Of a stretch of 64,000 nucleotides of DNA, positions 1 to 8,526 are shown piece after piece. The position numbers and the translations under genes were made by a program. The stretch comes from Limimaricola sp. G21655-S1 (lineage in GTDB: Bacteria > Pseudomonadota > Alphaproteobacteria > Rhodobacterales > Rhodobacteraceae), in contig NZ_JAPWGO010000004.1 in the NCBI RefSeq assembly GCF_027213785.1, positions 186,001-250,000 on the forward strand, read 5' to 3'. How positions within the stretch are numbered: position 1 is the first letter of the stretch; the number at the start of each line of letters is the position of its first letter. The notes under the pieces are model-generated. The model was not told the origin of the DNA. It saw nothing but the letters and a program-made list of their open reading frames with translations, and did not search any database.

Positions 1-22
1 GGCGCGGCGGAGTAGTTCGGCC

Positions 23-961
23 TCAGCCGAAATGCCTTGCGATCCGATCGATCCGCGTGCCCCGCGTCTCGGCGTCCTCGATCAGGAGTTCGTGGCGGCC
101 GCCCTCGATCATCTCCAGCGCGGCACCGGGCCAGCGCGCCATCCGCTGTCGGATGCGGGTCGAATCGACCACCCATTCCTCGGTGCCCAGAAGCGTCAGG
201 CAGGGCAGGGCGGGCGAAGGCAGGCGCGACAGCGCCCAGGTCTCGCGCAGTGCTTCGTGCAGCCAGTGCAGCGACGGTGCGGCGAGGCCCAGTTCGGGAT
301 GCAGGGCCACTTGTCGGCGTACCCAGTCGAAGCTCTCCTGATCGCGGGTCAGCATGTTGGCCTCGGCCGCCTCCGCCGCCTCTTCCAGCGTGGCCGAACG
401 TCCCGGCGACGGAAGATGCGACAACCCGACGAGACGCGAAGCGCTGCTGAGTCCCCAGGCCGCGACGCGCAGGGTGGGGCGCATCAGCACGCCCCACATC
501 GGTGCGGTAAAGCAGGCGCTGTCGAAGCCAACGCCCCGGATCAGTGCTCTGAGGCCGATGCAGCCCCCCATGGAATGGGCGAGCATGTGATAGGGGCGCG
601 GCAGTCCGAGGGACTGGACATGCGTCAGGAAGGCGTCGAGATCGTCCTGATATTCGGAGAAGCGATCGACATGGCCGCGCATCGCGTCGTCATGGCCCCG
701 GTGCGACAGCCCCTGACCGCGCCAGTCCAGCGTCGCGCAGCCATAGCCGAGTGCCACGAGATCGCTGGCGACACGTCCGTATTTCTCTGCGTATTCGGTG
801 CGCCCGGTGAGGATCAGCACCGTGCCGCGCGGCGCGGCCGCGTCCCAATGCACGGCCCTGAGGCGCACGCCGTCCGCGGCGGCGATCCATTGCGCCGCCG
901 CCGGGCCATCGGCCACCTCCGCGAAGAAGGGGGCGGCCGAGGGCTTCGTGCCGTCAGCCAA
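23..961 (-). CDS. alpha/beta hydrolase (lysophospholipase / monoacylglycerol lipase type)
   Basis: A 312-residue serine hydrolase of the alpha/beta fold. The nucleophile elbow HSMGG places the catalytic serine at about residue 130, and the late GGRHELL stretch near residue 289 supplies the catalytic histidine. An early WRGQG loop is typical of PldB-like lysophospholipases and monoglyceride lipases. No signal peptide is visible, so it is probably cytosolic. The only sensible start is TTG at 961, which overlaps the 3' end of the upstream SCP2-like gene (stop at 954-956), so the two are probably translationally coupled. The substrate cannot be read from sequence. Confidence 0.85.
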   Translation of the reverse strand: MADGTKPSAAPFFAEVADGPAAAQWIAAADGVRLRAVHWDAAAPRGTVLILTGRTEYAEKYGRVASDLVALGYGCATLDWRGQGLSHRGHDDAMRGHVDRFSEYQDDLDAFLTHVQSLGLPRPYHMLAHSMGGCIGLRALIRGVGFDSACFTAPMWGVLMRPTLRVAAWGLSSASRLVGLSHLPSPGRSATLEEAAEAAEANMLTRDQESFDWVRRQVALHPELGLAAPSLHWLHEALRETWALSRLPSPALPCLTLLGTEEWVVDSTRIRQRMARWPGAALEMIEGGRHELLIEDAETRGTRIDRIARHFG

Positions 962-1247
962 GAACCGCCGCCAGCTTCATGGCAAGCCCCATGTCGCCAT
1001 CGACCGACAGCTTGCCCTGCATGAAGGCGGCAGTCGGATCGATATCGCCCTCGAGGATCGCCTGGAAGGTTTCGGCATCGGCGGTGAGCGTCACCTCGGC
1101 CGGCTCGTCGCCCGCGCGCGCGCCGCTCTCGTCGATCATGATCGCGCCCTCATCCGCGATCACGAACTTGGCCGGGCCGCCCTCGAGGCCTTGCCCGTCC
1201 ATCTTGGCGTTGAGCGCCGTCACCGCCTGGCTCACCAGTTCACTCAT
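954..1247 (-). CDS. SCP2 sterol-binding domain protein
   Basis: A single-domain protein of about 97 residues resembling the SCP2/sterol carrier fold: a hydrophobic core, an acidic TADAETFQAIL stretch, and the typical ending in which a Gly-Lys-Leu strand precedes a DMGLAMKLA helix. Such proteins bind lipid or acyl groups in the cytosol. There are two adjacent ATGs (1250 and 1247); the second lies 7 bases behind an AAGGA ribosome site and is preferred. A longer upstream reading frame exists but is low-complexity and unlikely to be coding. It overlaps the start of the following lipase-like gene, suggesting a two-gene lipid-handling operon. Confidence 0.8.
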   Translation of the reverse strand: MSELVSQAVTALNAKMDGQGLEGGPAKFVIADEGAIMIDESGARAGDEPAEVTLTADAETFQAILEGDIDPTAAFMQGKLSVDGDMGLAMKLAAVLG

Positions 1248-1350
1248 CATGTCGTCCTTCGGGTTCGCGGAAGCCGGGATGGCCGCCGATCTGGTCCTTG
1301 TGATGGGGTGCCTCTGGTCTCGGTCCGGGCGGGCCCCTACACTAGGGACT

Positions 1351-1914
1351 ATGGGTGCAAGCATTCTTCCCTTCAAACCTGTCCTTGCGGCATTGGCGAT
1401 CAGCGTTGCGGCTGTGCTTCCCGTGCAGGCGCAGGAGGCCGATCGCGTCGCGCGGCTGTTCGAGGACTTGCGGAGCGCCGACCCGGAGCAAACCTCCGAG
1501 ATCGCGTCCGGGATCCGCGAGGCATGGTCGCGCAGCGGCTCGGCCACGGTCGACCTGCTGCTGGAGCGTGGGCGCGAGGCCCTGGGCAACGGCGATGGCC
1601 GGGCCGCGATCGAGCATCTGACCGCGGTGATCGACCACGCCCCCGATTTCGCCGAAGCCTATGCGCTCCGGGCCAACGCCTATTACCTCGCCGGCCTGAC
1701 CGGCCCCGCCATCGAGGACCTGCGCGCGACGCTGGCGCTCGAGCCGCGGCATTTCGGCGCGCTGCAGGGCTTTGCCGTGCTGCTCGAGGAGATGGGCCGC
1801 CCCGAGGATGCGCGCGAGATATGGGACCGGGTGCTGGCCTTGATGCCGCATGACCCCCAGGCCAACGAGACCGCGCAGCGCCTCGACATCATGCTTGGCG
1901 GCCGCACGCTCTGA
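1351..1914 (+). CDS. periplasmic TPR-repeat protein
   Basis: The protein has 187 residues. An N-terminal signal peptide (hydrophobic residues about 9-26, ending in VQAQ) is followed by tandem tetratricopeptide-type helices: an AIEHLTAVIDHAPDFAEAY unit, an AIEDLRATLALEP unit and an AREIWDRVLALMP unit. TPR proteins act as protein-protein adaptors, here presumably in the periplasm. The start at 1351 is chosen because it gives a clean signal peptide; the open frame extends further upstream without good coding character. It lies 40 bases before the helicase gene on the same strand. The partner is unknown. Confidence 0.8.
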   Translation: MGASILPFKPVLAALAISVAAVLPVQAQEADRVARLFEDLRSADPEQTSEIASGIREAWSRSGSATVDLLLERGREALGNGDGRAAIEHLTAVIDHAPDFAEAYALRANAYYLAGLTGPAIEDLRATLALEPRHFGALQGFAVLLEEMGRPEDAREIWDRVLALMPHDPQANETAQRLDIMLGGRTL

Positions 1915-1954
1915 TCTTTCCCGCCCCGCTCGGCGGGCGACCACAGGACCTCCC

Positions 1955-4900
1955 ATGACCCCCTCCCGCATCGGCGCCGTGCTCGGCCCCACCAATACCG
2001 GCAAGACGCATTACGCGATCGAACGGATGCTGGCCTATCGCACCGGCATCATCGGCCTGCCGCTGCGGCTGCTCGCACGCGAGGTCTATGACCGGATCGT
2101 CAAGGCGCGCGGCCCCTCGGTGGTGGCGCTGGTGACGGGCGAGGAGCGGATCGTGCCGCCGCGCGCCGCCTATTGGGTCTGCACCGTCGAGGCGATGCCC
2201 GAGATGGATGCCGATTTCCTCGCCGTGGACGAGATCCAGCTCTGCGCCGACCCCGAGCGTGGCCATGTCTTCACCGACCGGCTGCTGCGCGCCCGTGGCC
2301 GCTACGAGACGTTGTTTCTCGGCTCCGAAACCATGGCGCCCGCGATCCGCAGCCTCGTGCCGGAAGCCGAGACCATGCGCCGCGACCGGCTCTCGACGCT
2401 CAGCTATGCGGGTTCGAAGAAGCTCAGCCGGATGCCCGAACGCTCCGCCATCGTCGGTTTCTCGGTCGATAGCGTCTATGCGATCGCCGAGTTGATCCGC
2501 CGCCAGAAGGGCGGGGCCGCCGTGGTGATGGGGGCGCTCTCGCCGCGGACCCGCAATGCGCAGGTCGAGATGTATCAGAACGGCGATGTCGACTATCTCG
2601 TCGCCACCGACGCGATCGGGATGGGGCTCAATCTCGATATCGGCCATGTCGCCTTTTCGTCGCTGATCAAGTTCGACGGCCACAAGATGCGCCATCTCGC
2701 CCCCGACGAGCTGGCGCAGATCGCCGGTCGGGCCGGGCGGCACCGCACCAATGGCAGCTTCGGCGTCACTGGCGAGGCGCCGCCGCTCGAGGACGAGGTG
2801 ATCGAGGCGATCGAGAACCACCAGTTCCGGCCCGTCACCCGCCTGTTCTGGCGCAATTCCGATCTGCAATTCGGCTCGCTGAAGCGGCTGATCCAGACGC
2901 TCGAGCAACGCACCAACAACCCTTGGTTGGGCCGGGTGCGCGAAAGCGACGATCTCGCGGCGCTGAAATCGCTCGCGGCCGACCCGCTGATCCAGAGCCG
3001 CGCGCATGACGGGGCCTCGGTGCGGCTGCTGTGGGATGTCTGCCGGCTCCCGGATTTCCGCGGCATCGGCCGAGGCGAGCATGCGGAGATGGTTGGGCAG
3101 ATTTTCGCGCATCTGCAGGATCGCGGCCGCATTCCCGACGACTGGTTCGCCAAGCGTATCCAGCGCATCGACCGAACCGACGGCGATATCGATGCGCTGT
3201 CGAAACGGCTGGCCTATATCCGCACATGGACCTATGTGGCCCAGCGCCGCGGCTGGGTCGGGGATGAAAGCCATTGGCGCGAGATCACGCGCGGAGTAGA
3301 AGATCGCCTGTCGGATGCGCTGCATGGCGCGCTGACTCAAAGATTCGTGGATCGGCGGACCAGCGTTCTGGCCCGGCGGCTCAAGCAGAAGGAGGTCATG
3401 GTGGCCGAAGTGACAGACAACGGCGACGTGACGGTCGAGGGCGAATTCGTCGGACGGCTGGAAGGATTCCGGTTCCGCGCCGACAAGGCGGGCGGCCCGG
3501 ACGAGGCGAAGACCCTGCGGCAGGCCGCGGACAAGGCGCTCGCGCCGCAGTTCCACCTGCGCGCGGACCGCTTCTACAACGCGCCCGACACCGAGATCGA
3601 CGTGACCGAGCAGGGCGGCCTGATGTGGGGCTCTTCCGCCGTCGGCAAGCTGGTCTCCGGCGCCGATCCGTTCAAGCCGCAGGTCGTGGCCTATGTCGAT
3701 GAGGAAGCCGGTCCCGAGATCACCGAGAAGGTGAAACGCCGGCTGCAGCATTTCATCGACCGCAAGATCGCCGCGACGCAGGAGCCGCTGCTGGCGCTGG
3801 GCGGTGACGAGACCCTGACCGGCCAGGCCAAGGGCTTTGCCTACCGCATGGTCGAGAATTTCGGCATCATTCCGCGCGGCGACGTCGCCGAAGAGGTGCG
3901 GGCGCTGGATCAGGAGGCGCGCGGCGCGCTCCGCAAGCACGGCATCCGCTTCGGCCAGTTCACCGTGTTCATGCCGGCGCTCCTGAAACCCGCGCCGACC
4001 CGCATCCGCCTCGTGCTCTGGGCCCTGTCGAAGAACCTGCAGGAGTTTCCCGAGACGCCGCCGCCGGGCCTTGTCACCGTGCCCGCCACGCGTGGCGCCG
4101 TGCCGGGCTACTACGCGATGGCGGGTTACCGCGCTGCCGGCGAGCGGGCGATCCGCATCGACATGCTGGAACGTCTCGCGGACATGCTGCGTGACCGCGA
4201 CAGCAAGGGCGGCTTCGAGGCGGTGCCCGACATGCTCTCGATCACCGGCTTGTCGCTCGAGCAGTTCGCCGAGCTGATGACCGGGCTGGGTTACAAGGCC
4301 GAGAAGGGCGAGCGCCCCAAGGTCAAACCCGTCCGTGCCGCCACCCCCGAAGAGGTGCCGGGCGAAACCCCCGATACCACGCCGCCGGCACCCGAGGGGC
4401 CGGATGTTCCGGGCAATACGCCGCCCGAGGCGCCGGATCAGCCCGACGCGCCGGGCATCACCCCGCCCGACGCGCCCGAGCAGCCGGACCTGCCAAACGA
4501 GACGCCCGAAGCGCCGGATCGGCCGGACAATGCGCCGGCGAGCCCGACCGACGTGCCGGGGACCGAGCCGGACCTGCCGCCCTCCGAACTGCCGGGGCAA
4601 TCGCCCGATCGCGGCCCGGCGCCGGCGCCCGACGAGATGCCCGACAGCGATCCGCCCGCGGGCATCCCGGCCGGCACGCCGACCGAGATCCCGCCCGGCA
4701 CCATCGCCGTGGGCGAGACCGCACCGCAAGGCGCGGAGGAAGCCGCCGAAGCCGAAGCGGCGGAGATGGAGACCTTCTACACCTTCACCTGGGCCGGTCG
4801 CGGACAGCGCCGGGGCGGCGAGGGCGCGAAGGGCCGGCGGCAGGGCGGCAAGCCCGATCACGCCCGCAAGGATGGCGGTGCCCCGCGCGGCGCCAAGGGC

Positions 4901-5065
4901 AAGCCGAACGGTCGCGGCGAAGGCAAGGGCGACGGCAAGCGCCGCGGCCCCAAGCCGGAGCAGGGCGAGCGTCCGCGCAGCTTCTCCTCGCAGCCGCAGC
5001 GCGAGAAGAAGATCGACCCCGACAATCCCTTCGCCGCCGCGCTGGCGGGCTTCAAGCGCGATTGA
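1955..5065 (+). CDS. Suv3-like superfamily 2 RNA helicase with long charged C-terminal tail
   Basis: This 1036-residue protein belongs to the Suv3/MtDExH helicase group. The Walker A motif GPTNTGKT lies at residues 11-18, the Walker B-like DEIQ at about 92-95, and a QIAGRAGRH motif VI near residue 255. Mitochondrial Suv3 unwinds RNA for degradation; a similar RNA turnover role is inferred here. After the helicase core and C-terminal domains, residues about 795-925 are a Pro/Asp/Glu/Thr-rich low-complexity linker. A Gly/Arg/Lys-rich basic segment (about 945-1015) follows and then a conserved-looking DPDNPFAAAL end. The tail probably contacts RNA. Its stop overlaps the TTG start of the next gene, which is also an RNA-binding protein. 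Confidence 0.9.
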   Translation: MTPSRIGAVLGPTNTGKTHYAIERMLAYRTGIIGLPLRLLAREVYDRIVKARGPSVVALVTGEERIVPPRAAYWVCTVEAMPEMDADFLAVDEIQLCADPERGHVFTDRLLRARGRYETLFLGSETMAPAIRSLVPEAETMRRDRLSTLSYAGSKKLSRMPERSAIVGFSVDSVYAIAELIRRQKGGAAVVMGALSPRTRNAQVEMYQNGDVDYLVATDAIGMGLNLDIGHVAFSSLIKFDGHKMRHLAPDELAQIAGRAGRHRTNGSFGVTGEAPPLEDEVIEAIENHQFRPVTRLFWRNSDLQFGSLKRLIQTLEQRTNNPWLGRVRESDDLAALKSLAADPLIQSRAHDGASVRLLWDVCRLPDFRGIGRGEHAEMVGQIFAHLQDRGRIPDDWFAKRIQRIDRTDGDIDALSKRLAYIRTWTYVAQRRGWVGDESHWREITRGVEDRLSDALHGALTQRFVDRRTSVLARRLKQKEVMVAEVTDNGDVTVEGEFVGRLEGFRFRADKAGGPDEAKTLRQAADKALAPQFHLRADRFYNAPDTEIDVTEQGGLMWGSSAVGKLVSGADPFKPQVVAYVDEEAGPEITEKVKRRLQHFIDRKIAATQEPLLALGGDETLTGQAKGFAYRMVENFGIIPRGDVAEEVRALDQEARGALRKHGIRFGQFTVFMPALLKPAPTRIRLVLWALSKNLQEFPETPPPGLVTVPATRGAVPGYYAMAGYRAAGERAIRIDMLERLADMLRDRDSKGGFEAVPDMLSITGLSLEQFAELMTGLGYKAEKGERPKVKPVRAATPEEVPGETPDTTPPAPEGPDVPGNTPPEAPDQPDAPGITPPDAPEQPDLPNETPEAPDRPDNAPASPTDVPGTEPDLPPSELPGQSPDRGPAPAPDEMPDSDPPAGIPAGTPTEIPPGTIAVGETAPQGAEEAAEAEAAEMETFYTFTWAGRGQRRGGEGAKGRRQGGKPDHARKDGGAPRGAKGKPNGRGEGKGDGKRRGPKPEQGERPRSFSSQPQREKKIDPDNPFAAALAGFKRD

Positions 5066-5415
5066 GCCGGGGCGACGCCAACCCGGCCGAGGCGCGGCGC
5101 GATACGCTGCGCCTCGACAAGTGGCTCTGGCAGGCCCGGTTCTTCAAGACCCGGAGCCTCGCCGCCACGCTGGTTTCCAAGGGCCGGGTACGGGTCAATG
5201 GCCAGCCCGCCGCGCGCCCCTCGCGCGGTGTCGGCGCGGGCGACGTGCTGACCTTTCCGCAGGGCCACGCGATCCGGGTGATCCGGATTCTCGCGCTCGG
5301 CGAACGGCGCGGGCCCGCTCCCGAGGCGCGCATGCTCTACGACGATCTCGACCCGCCCGCCGCGCCGCAACCCGGAGACGACGGCAAGGAGGATGGGTCG
5401 GCGGCGCTTGAATGA
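5062..5415 (+). CDS. hslR: S4-domain RNA-binding protein, Hsp15 family
   Basis: A 117-residue protein with an S4 domain near its N-terminus: RLDKWLWQARFFKTRS, then a GRVRVNG loop and the DVLTF turn. Hsp15 binds free 50S subunits carrying nascent chains and helps recycle them after heat stress in E. coli; the same role is inferred here. The start is TTG at 5062, inside ATTGA, which also holds the helicase stop codon, so translation is probably coupled. The C-terminal 25 residues are acidic and divergent. The family call is firm; the exact physiological role in this organism is inferred. Confidence 0.88.
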   Translation: MSRGDANPAEARRDTLRLDKWLWQARFFKTRSLAATLVSKGRVRVNGQPAARPSRGVGAGDVLTFPQGHAIRVIRILALGERRGPAPEARMLYDDLDPPAAPQPGDDGKEDGSAALE

Positions 5416-5464
5416 CCCTGCGGACTGTTCTAGCTAGGCCGCAACAAGCATCGAGGGCCCGCCA

Positions 5465-5800
5465 ATGACCTACGTCGTCAAGGACAACTGCATCGCCTGC
5501 AAGTACACGGATTGCGTCGAGGTCTGCCCCGTCGACTGCTTCTACGAGGGCGAGAACATGCTCGTCATCCATCCCGACGAGTGTATCGATTGCGGCGTCT
5601 GCGAGCCCGAATGCCCGGCCGACGCGATCCGGCCCGACACCGAGCCAGACGTCGAGAAATGGGTCGAGTTCAACCGCAAATACTCCGAGATCTGGCCGGT
5701 AATCGTCACCAAGAAGGATCCCCTGCCCGGGGCCGAGGAAATGGACGGCAAGCCCGGCAAGATGGAGCTCTTCTCGGAGAAGCCCGGCGAGGGCGGCTGA
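5465..5800 (+). CDS. fdxA: 7Fe ferredoxin (3Fe-4S / 4Fe-4S)
   Basis: A 111-residue ferredoxin of the FdxA (ferredoxin II) type common in alphaproteobacteria. Cysteines are arranged as [14 protein letters not shown] followed by [12 protein letters not shown], which fits one 3Fe-4S and one 4Fe-4S cluster. The C-terminal half ([15 protein letters not shown]) is the typical extension of this subgroup. It acts as a soluble cytoplasmic electron carrier. ATG start at 5465 after a 49-base gap from hslR; a hairpin with a T run follows at 5833-5860, so it probably forms its own transcript or ends the upstream one. Confidence 0.95.
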   Translation: MTYVVKDNCIACKYTDCVEVCPVDCFYEGENMLVIHPDECIDCGVCEPECPADAIRPDTEPDVEKWVEFNRKYSEIWPVIVTKKDPLPGAEEMDGKPGKMELFSEKPGEGG

Positions 5801-5832
5801 GGCCGCTGCGCGGCGTCGAAACGGGCCCTGCG

Positions 5833-5860
5833 CGTCCCCGCTTCCGTCGGGGGCGTTTTT
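5833..5860 (+). terminator. rho-independent terminator after fdxA
   Basis: An 8-bp stem (CGTCCCCG with CGGGGGCG, one G-T pair) around a 7-base loop is directly followed by five T residues. It lies 33 bases after the ferredoxin stop codon. Confidence 0.75.
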
Positions 5861-5991
5861 GTGGTATGTTGTTTCGGTAATGCTGCTGAAAACCTGATCC
5901 CACTTGGCCGTAACTGCCCCTGACGGACCCTTTCGGTTCGCCGGGTTCTTTGCGTGTCGTACTCACAGTGCGGATCTACAGGAAGGACATC

Positions 5992-6504
5992 ATGAGCAAG
6001 AAGAAAAACGAATTCCGTCCCGATGATTTCGTGGTCTACCCCGCCCATGGCGTCGGCAAGATCGTCTCGATCGAGGAGCAGGAAGTGGCGGGCATGTCGC
6101 TCGAACTCTTCGTGATCTCCTTCGAGAAGGACAAGATGACTCTGCGCGTGCCGACTCACAAGGCCACCGAGGCCGGTCTGCGCTCGCTGTCGTCGCCCGA
6201 CGTCGTGGCGCATGCTCTCAAGACCCTCAAGGGCAAGGCCAAGGTCAAGAAGGCGATGTGGTCGCGTCGGGCACAGGAATACGAGCAGAAGATTAATTCC
6301 GGCGATCTGATCGCCATCGCCGAGGTCGTCCGCGACCTGCACCGCGCCGACGACCAGCGCGAGCAGTCCTATTCCGAGCGTCAGCTCTACGAGGCCGCGC
6401 TCGAGCGGCTGATCCGCGAGATCGCGGCCGTTTCGGGCAACGACGAGACCGCCGCCGCCCGCGAGATCGACGGCGTGCTGGTGAACCGCGCCGCCGCCGC
6501 CTGA
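5992..6504 (+). CDS. carD: CarD family transcriptional regulator
   Basis: A 170-residue protein of the CarD/CdnL family. The N-terminal RNA-polymerase-interacting domain begins FRPDDFVVYPAHGVGKI; the rest is helical and basic (KKAMWSRRAQEYEQKI), as in the DNA-binding half of CarD. In other alphaproteobacteria CarD/CdnL stabilises open promoter complexes at rRNA and housekeeping promoters. The ATG at 5992 has a strong GGAAGGA ribosome site and is preferred over an upstream in-frame start. The gene is monocistronic: an upstream terminator follows fdxA and a strong one follows carD at 6529. Confidence 0.93.
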   Translation: MSKKKNEFRPDDFVVYPAHGVGKIVSIEEQEVAGMSLELFVISFEKDKMTLRVPTHKATEAGLRSLSSPDVVAHALKTLKGKAKVKKAMWSRRAQEYEQKINSGDLIAIAEVVRDLHRADDQREQSYSERQLYEAALERLIREIAAVSGNDETAAAREIDGVLVNRAAAA

Positions 6505-6528
6505 TCGGGCTATATCGCGACGAGATAA

Positions 6529-6555
6529 GGGCCGCACCGAGAGGTGCGGCCCTTT
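6529..6555 (+). terminator. strong rho-independent terminator after carD
   Basis: A perfect 10-bp stem GGGCCGCACC / GGTGCGGCCC with a GAGA tetraloop, followed by TTT, lies 24 bases after the carD stop. Confidence 0.9.
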
Positions 6556-6668
6556 CGTATGATGCCCATCACATCGGGTGTGCTCTGATCAGAAGGCGGA
6601 GCCGGCACGGGAGAGATCCACCCGTACCGCCGTGTCCGCCGCTCGAATCCGCTAGGCGGGATTCGCGA

Positions 6669-7943
6669 TCAAAGCTTCTGCGGCAGCGCGCGCCAGCCGA
6701 TGTCGCGGCGGCAGAACCCATCCGGCCAGTCGATCGCATCGACCATCCGGTAGGCCGCCTCGCGCGCCTGTGCGAGGGTCTCGCCACGCGCCGTGACGTT
6801 GAGCACACGCCCGCCATTGGCGGTGATGGCGCCGTTCCGCGCGGCCGTACCGGCGTGGAACACCATTTCCGACGAGTTTTCCTCAAGCGCGTCGAGGCCG
6901 TGGATTTCCGAGCCCTTCTCATAGCTGCCCGGATAGCCCTTGGCCGCCATCACCACGGTCAGCGCGTGATCCTCGGCCCATTGCGCCTCGACGCTGTCCA
7001 GCCGCCCCTCGGCACAGGCCTGGATCAGGTCGAGCGCCTGACCACCTAGCCGCATCATCAGCACCTGACATTCTGGGTCACCGAAGCGGACGTTGTACTC
7101 GACGAGGCGCGGCTCGCCATTGCGGATCATCAGCCCGGCATAGAGAACGCCGGAATAGGGCGTACCGCGCTTGGCCATTTCGCGCATCGTCGGACGGATG
7201 ATCTCGTCGAGCGCCTTTCTAGCCACCGTTTCGTCGAGGATCGGCGCCGGGGAGTAGGCGCCCATGCCGCCGGTATTGGGTCCGGTATCACCATCGCCCA
7301 CGCGCTTGTGGTCCTGCGCCGTGCCGATCGGCAGCACCGTCTCGCCATCCACCAGCACGAAATAGCTGGCTTCCTCGCCCTCCATGAACTCCTCGATCAC
7401 CACCTCGGAGCCTGCCGCGCCGAACTCGCCGCCGAACATGTGCTCGAGCGCGGAGACCGCCATGTCGCGCTCGGTCGCCACGACGACGCCTTTGCCGGCG
7501 GCCAGCCCGTCGGCCTTGATGACGATCGGCATCGGCTGCTTGGCAAGGTAGGCGCGGGCCGATTCGAGGTCCGAGAAATGCGCGTATCGGGCGGTCGGCG
7601 CATGGGCGGCGTCGCAGATCGCCTTGGTGAAGCTCTTGGAGCTTTCGAGCCGAGCCGCCGCGGCGGAGGGGCCGAACACCTTCAGCCCGGCCGCGCGACA
7701 GGCATCCGCCACGCCCGCGGCCAAGGGCGCCTCGGGGCCGATGATGACGAGATCGACGGCGTTCTCCGTGGCGAAGCCCGCCACCGCGTCGCCGTCGAAG
7801 ATGTCGATATCGGCGCATTCGGCGATCTGCGCGATCCCGGCATTACCCGGCGCCACGATCAGCCGGTCGCATTTGGGGTTTTGCAGCACCGCCCAGGCGA
7901 TGGAATGTTCGCGCCCGCCGGACCCGAGGATGAGAATGTTCAT
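6669..7943 (-). CDS. purD: phosphoribosylamine--glycine ligase (GAR synthetase)
   Basis: A 424-residue PurD, the ATP-grasp enzyme that makes glycinamide ribonucleotide in step two of purine synthesis. It starts MNILILGSGGREHSIAW, contains the IKADGLAAGKGV ATP-binding loop, GPNTGGMGAYSP, and the C-terminal EYNVRFGDPECQ metal-binding motif. Length is normal for the family. The ATG at 7943 matches the family N-terminus; an upstream in-frame extension is not credible. It stands alone, facing away from the next + strand gene. Confidence 0.97.
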   Translation of the reverse strand: MNILILGSGGREHSIAWAVLQNPKCDRLIVAPGNAGIAQIAECADIDIFDGDAVAGFATENAVDLVIIGPEAPLAAGVADACRAAGLKVFGPSAAAARLESSKSFTKAICDAAHAPTARYAHFSDLESARAYLAKQPMPIVIKADGLAAGKGVVVATERDMAVSALEHMFGGEFGAAGSEVVIEEFMEGEEASYFVLVDGETVLPIGTAQDHKRVGDGDTGPNTGGMGAYSPAPILDETVARKALDEIIRPTMREMAKRGTPYSGVLYAGLMIRNGEPRLVEYNVRFGDPECQVLMMRLGGQALDLIQACAEGRLDSVEAQWAEDHALTVVMAAKGYPGSYEKGSEIHGLDALEENSSEMVFHAGTAARNGAITANGGRVLNVTARGETLAQAREAAYRMVDAIDWPDGFCRRDIGWRALPQKL

Positions 7944-8108
7944 GTCGCGTCTCCTGCGCCGCTTGCCATCGGGGCCGCTTCTATGCGCGACCTGCCCCTT
8001 GGGCAATCATGTGGCCGATCGGTAACGATACCGGGAGCCCGGTCTATCGAACATGGCCATATAAACAGGCCGCCGCATATAACGAGGAGAGGACAGGGCG
8101 GATTTCCT

Positions 8109-8486
8109 ATGCGATTCAGTAATTTCATTGCGGCAGCGGCCGTCGTCGCGGCGCTCGCCGTGCCTGCGGCCTCCGCCGACCATGCCTCCCTCTCCGAGAT
8201 ATTCATGCAGTTTCCGCCGGCCGAGCGTCGCGCGATGCAGGAGGAACTGGCGCGCGCCGGGTTCTACGACGGCAATCTGAACGCGAGCTGGGGCGCCGAA
8301 TTCGCGGTCGGGCTGTTCGGCGCCGCTGACTTCCTGTTCGCCACGACGCGCGGCCAGGTCAAGCCGGACATGAGCTCGGCCGAGGGGATCGAGAACTTCA
8401 TGGGGGACCTCGCCGACAGGGCCTATTCCGAGTGGCTCGAAGAGGTGGAAGCGGACAGCCGCGACGAGGCCGAGCCGGGGTTCTAG
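8109..8486 (+). CDS. secreted small protein with peptidoglycan-binding-like motif
   Basis: A 125-residue protein with a clear signal peptide (hydrophobic residues about 6-21, cleavage near ASADH). The mature part begins FPPAERRAMQEELARAGFYDGNLNASWG, which resembles one helical repeat of the peptidoglycan-binding type 1 domain (residue run LxxAGFYDGxxxxxWG). The rest is acidic. The family is not recognised beyond that similarity, so a periplasmic cell-wall-associated role is inference. It sits 40 bases before xseA on the same strand. Confidence 0.75.
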   Translation: MRFSNFIAAAAVVAALAVPAASADHASLSEIFMQFPPAERRAMQEELARAGFYDGNLNASWGAEFAVGLFGAADFLFATTRGQVKPDMSSAEGIENFMGDLADRAYSEWLEEVEADSRDEAEPGF

Positions 8487-8526
8487 CCCCGTTGCCCCGC
8501 GCGCCGCTCTGGTGCAGACAGAGCCC

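Noticed and set aside
1-15. 3' end of a plus-strand gene (frame GGC GCG GCG GAG TAG)
   Set aside because: Only four codons are visible, which is too little to support a gene.
1889-4861. 990-codon open frame antisense to the helicase gene
   Set aside because: Arg/Gly/His-rich composition without any domain, exactly opposite a well-supported gene; a GC-rich shadow frame.
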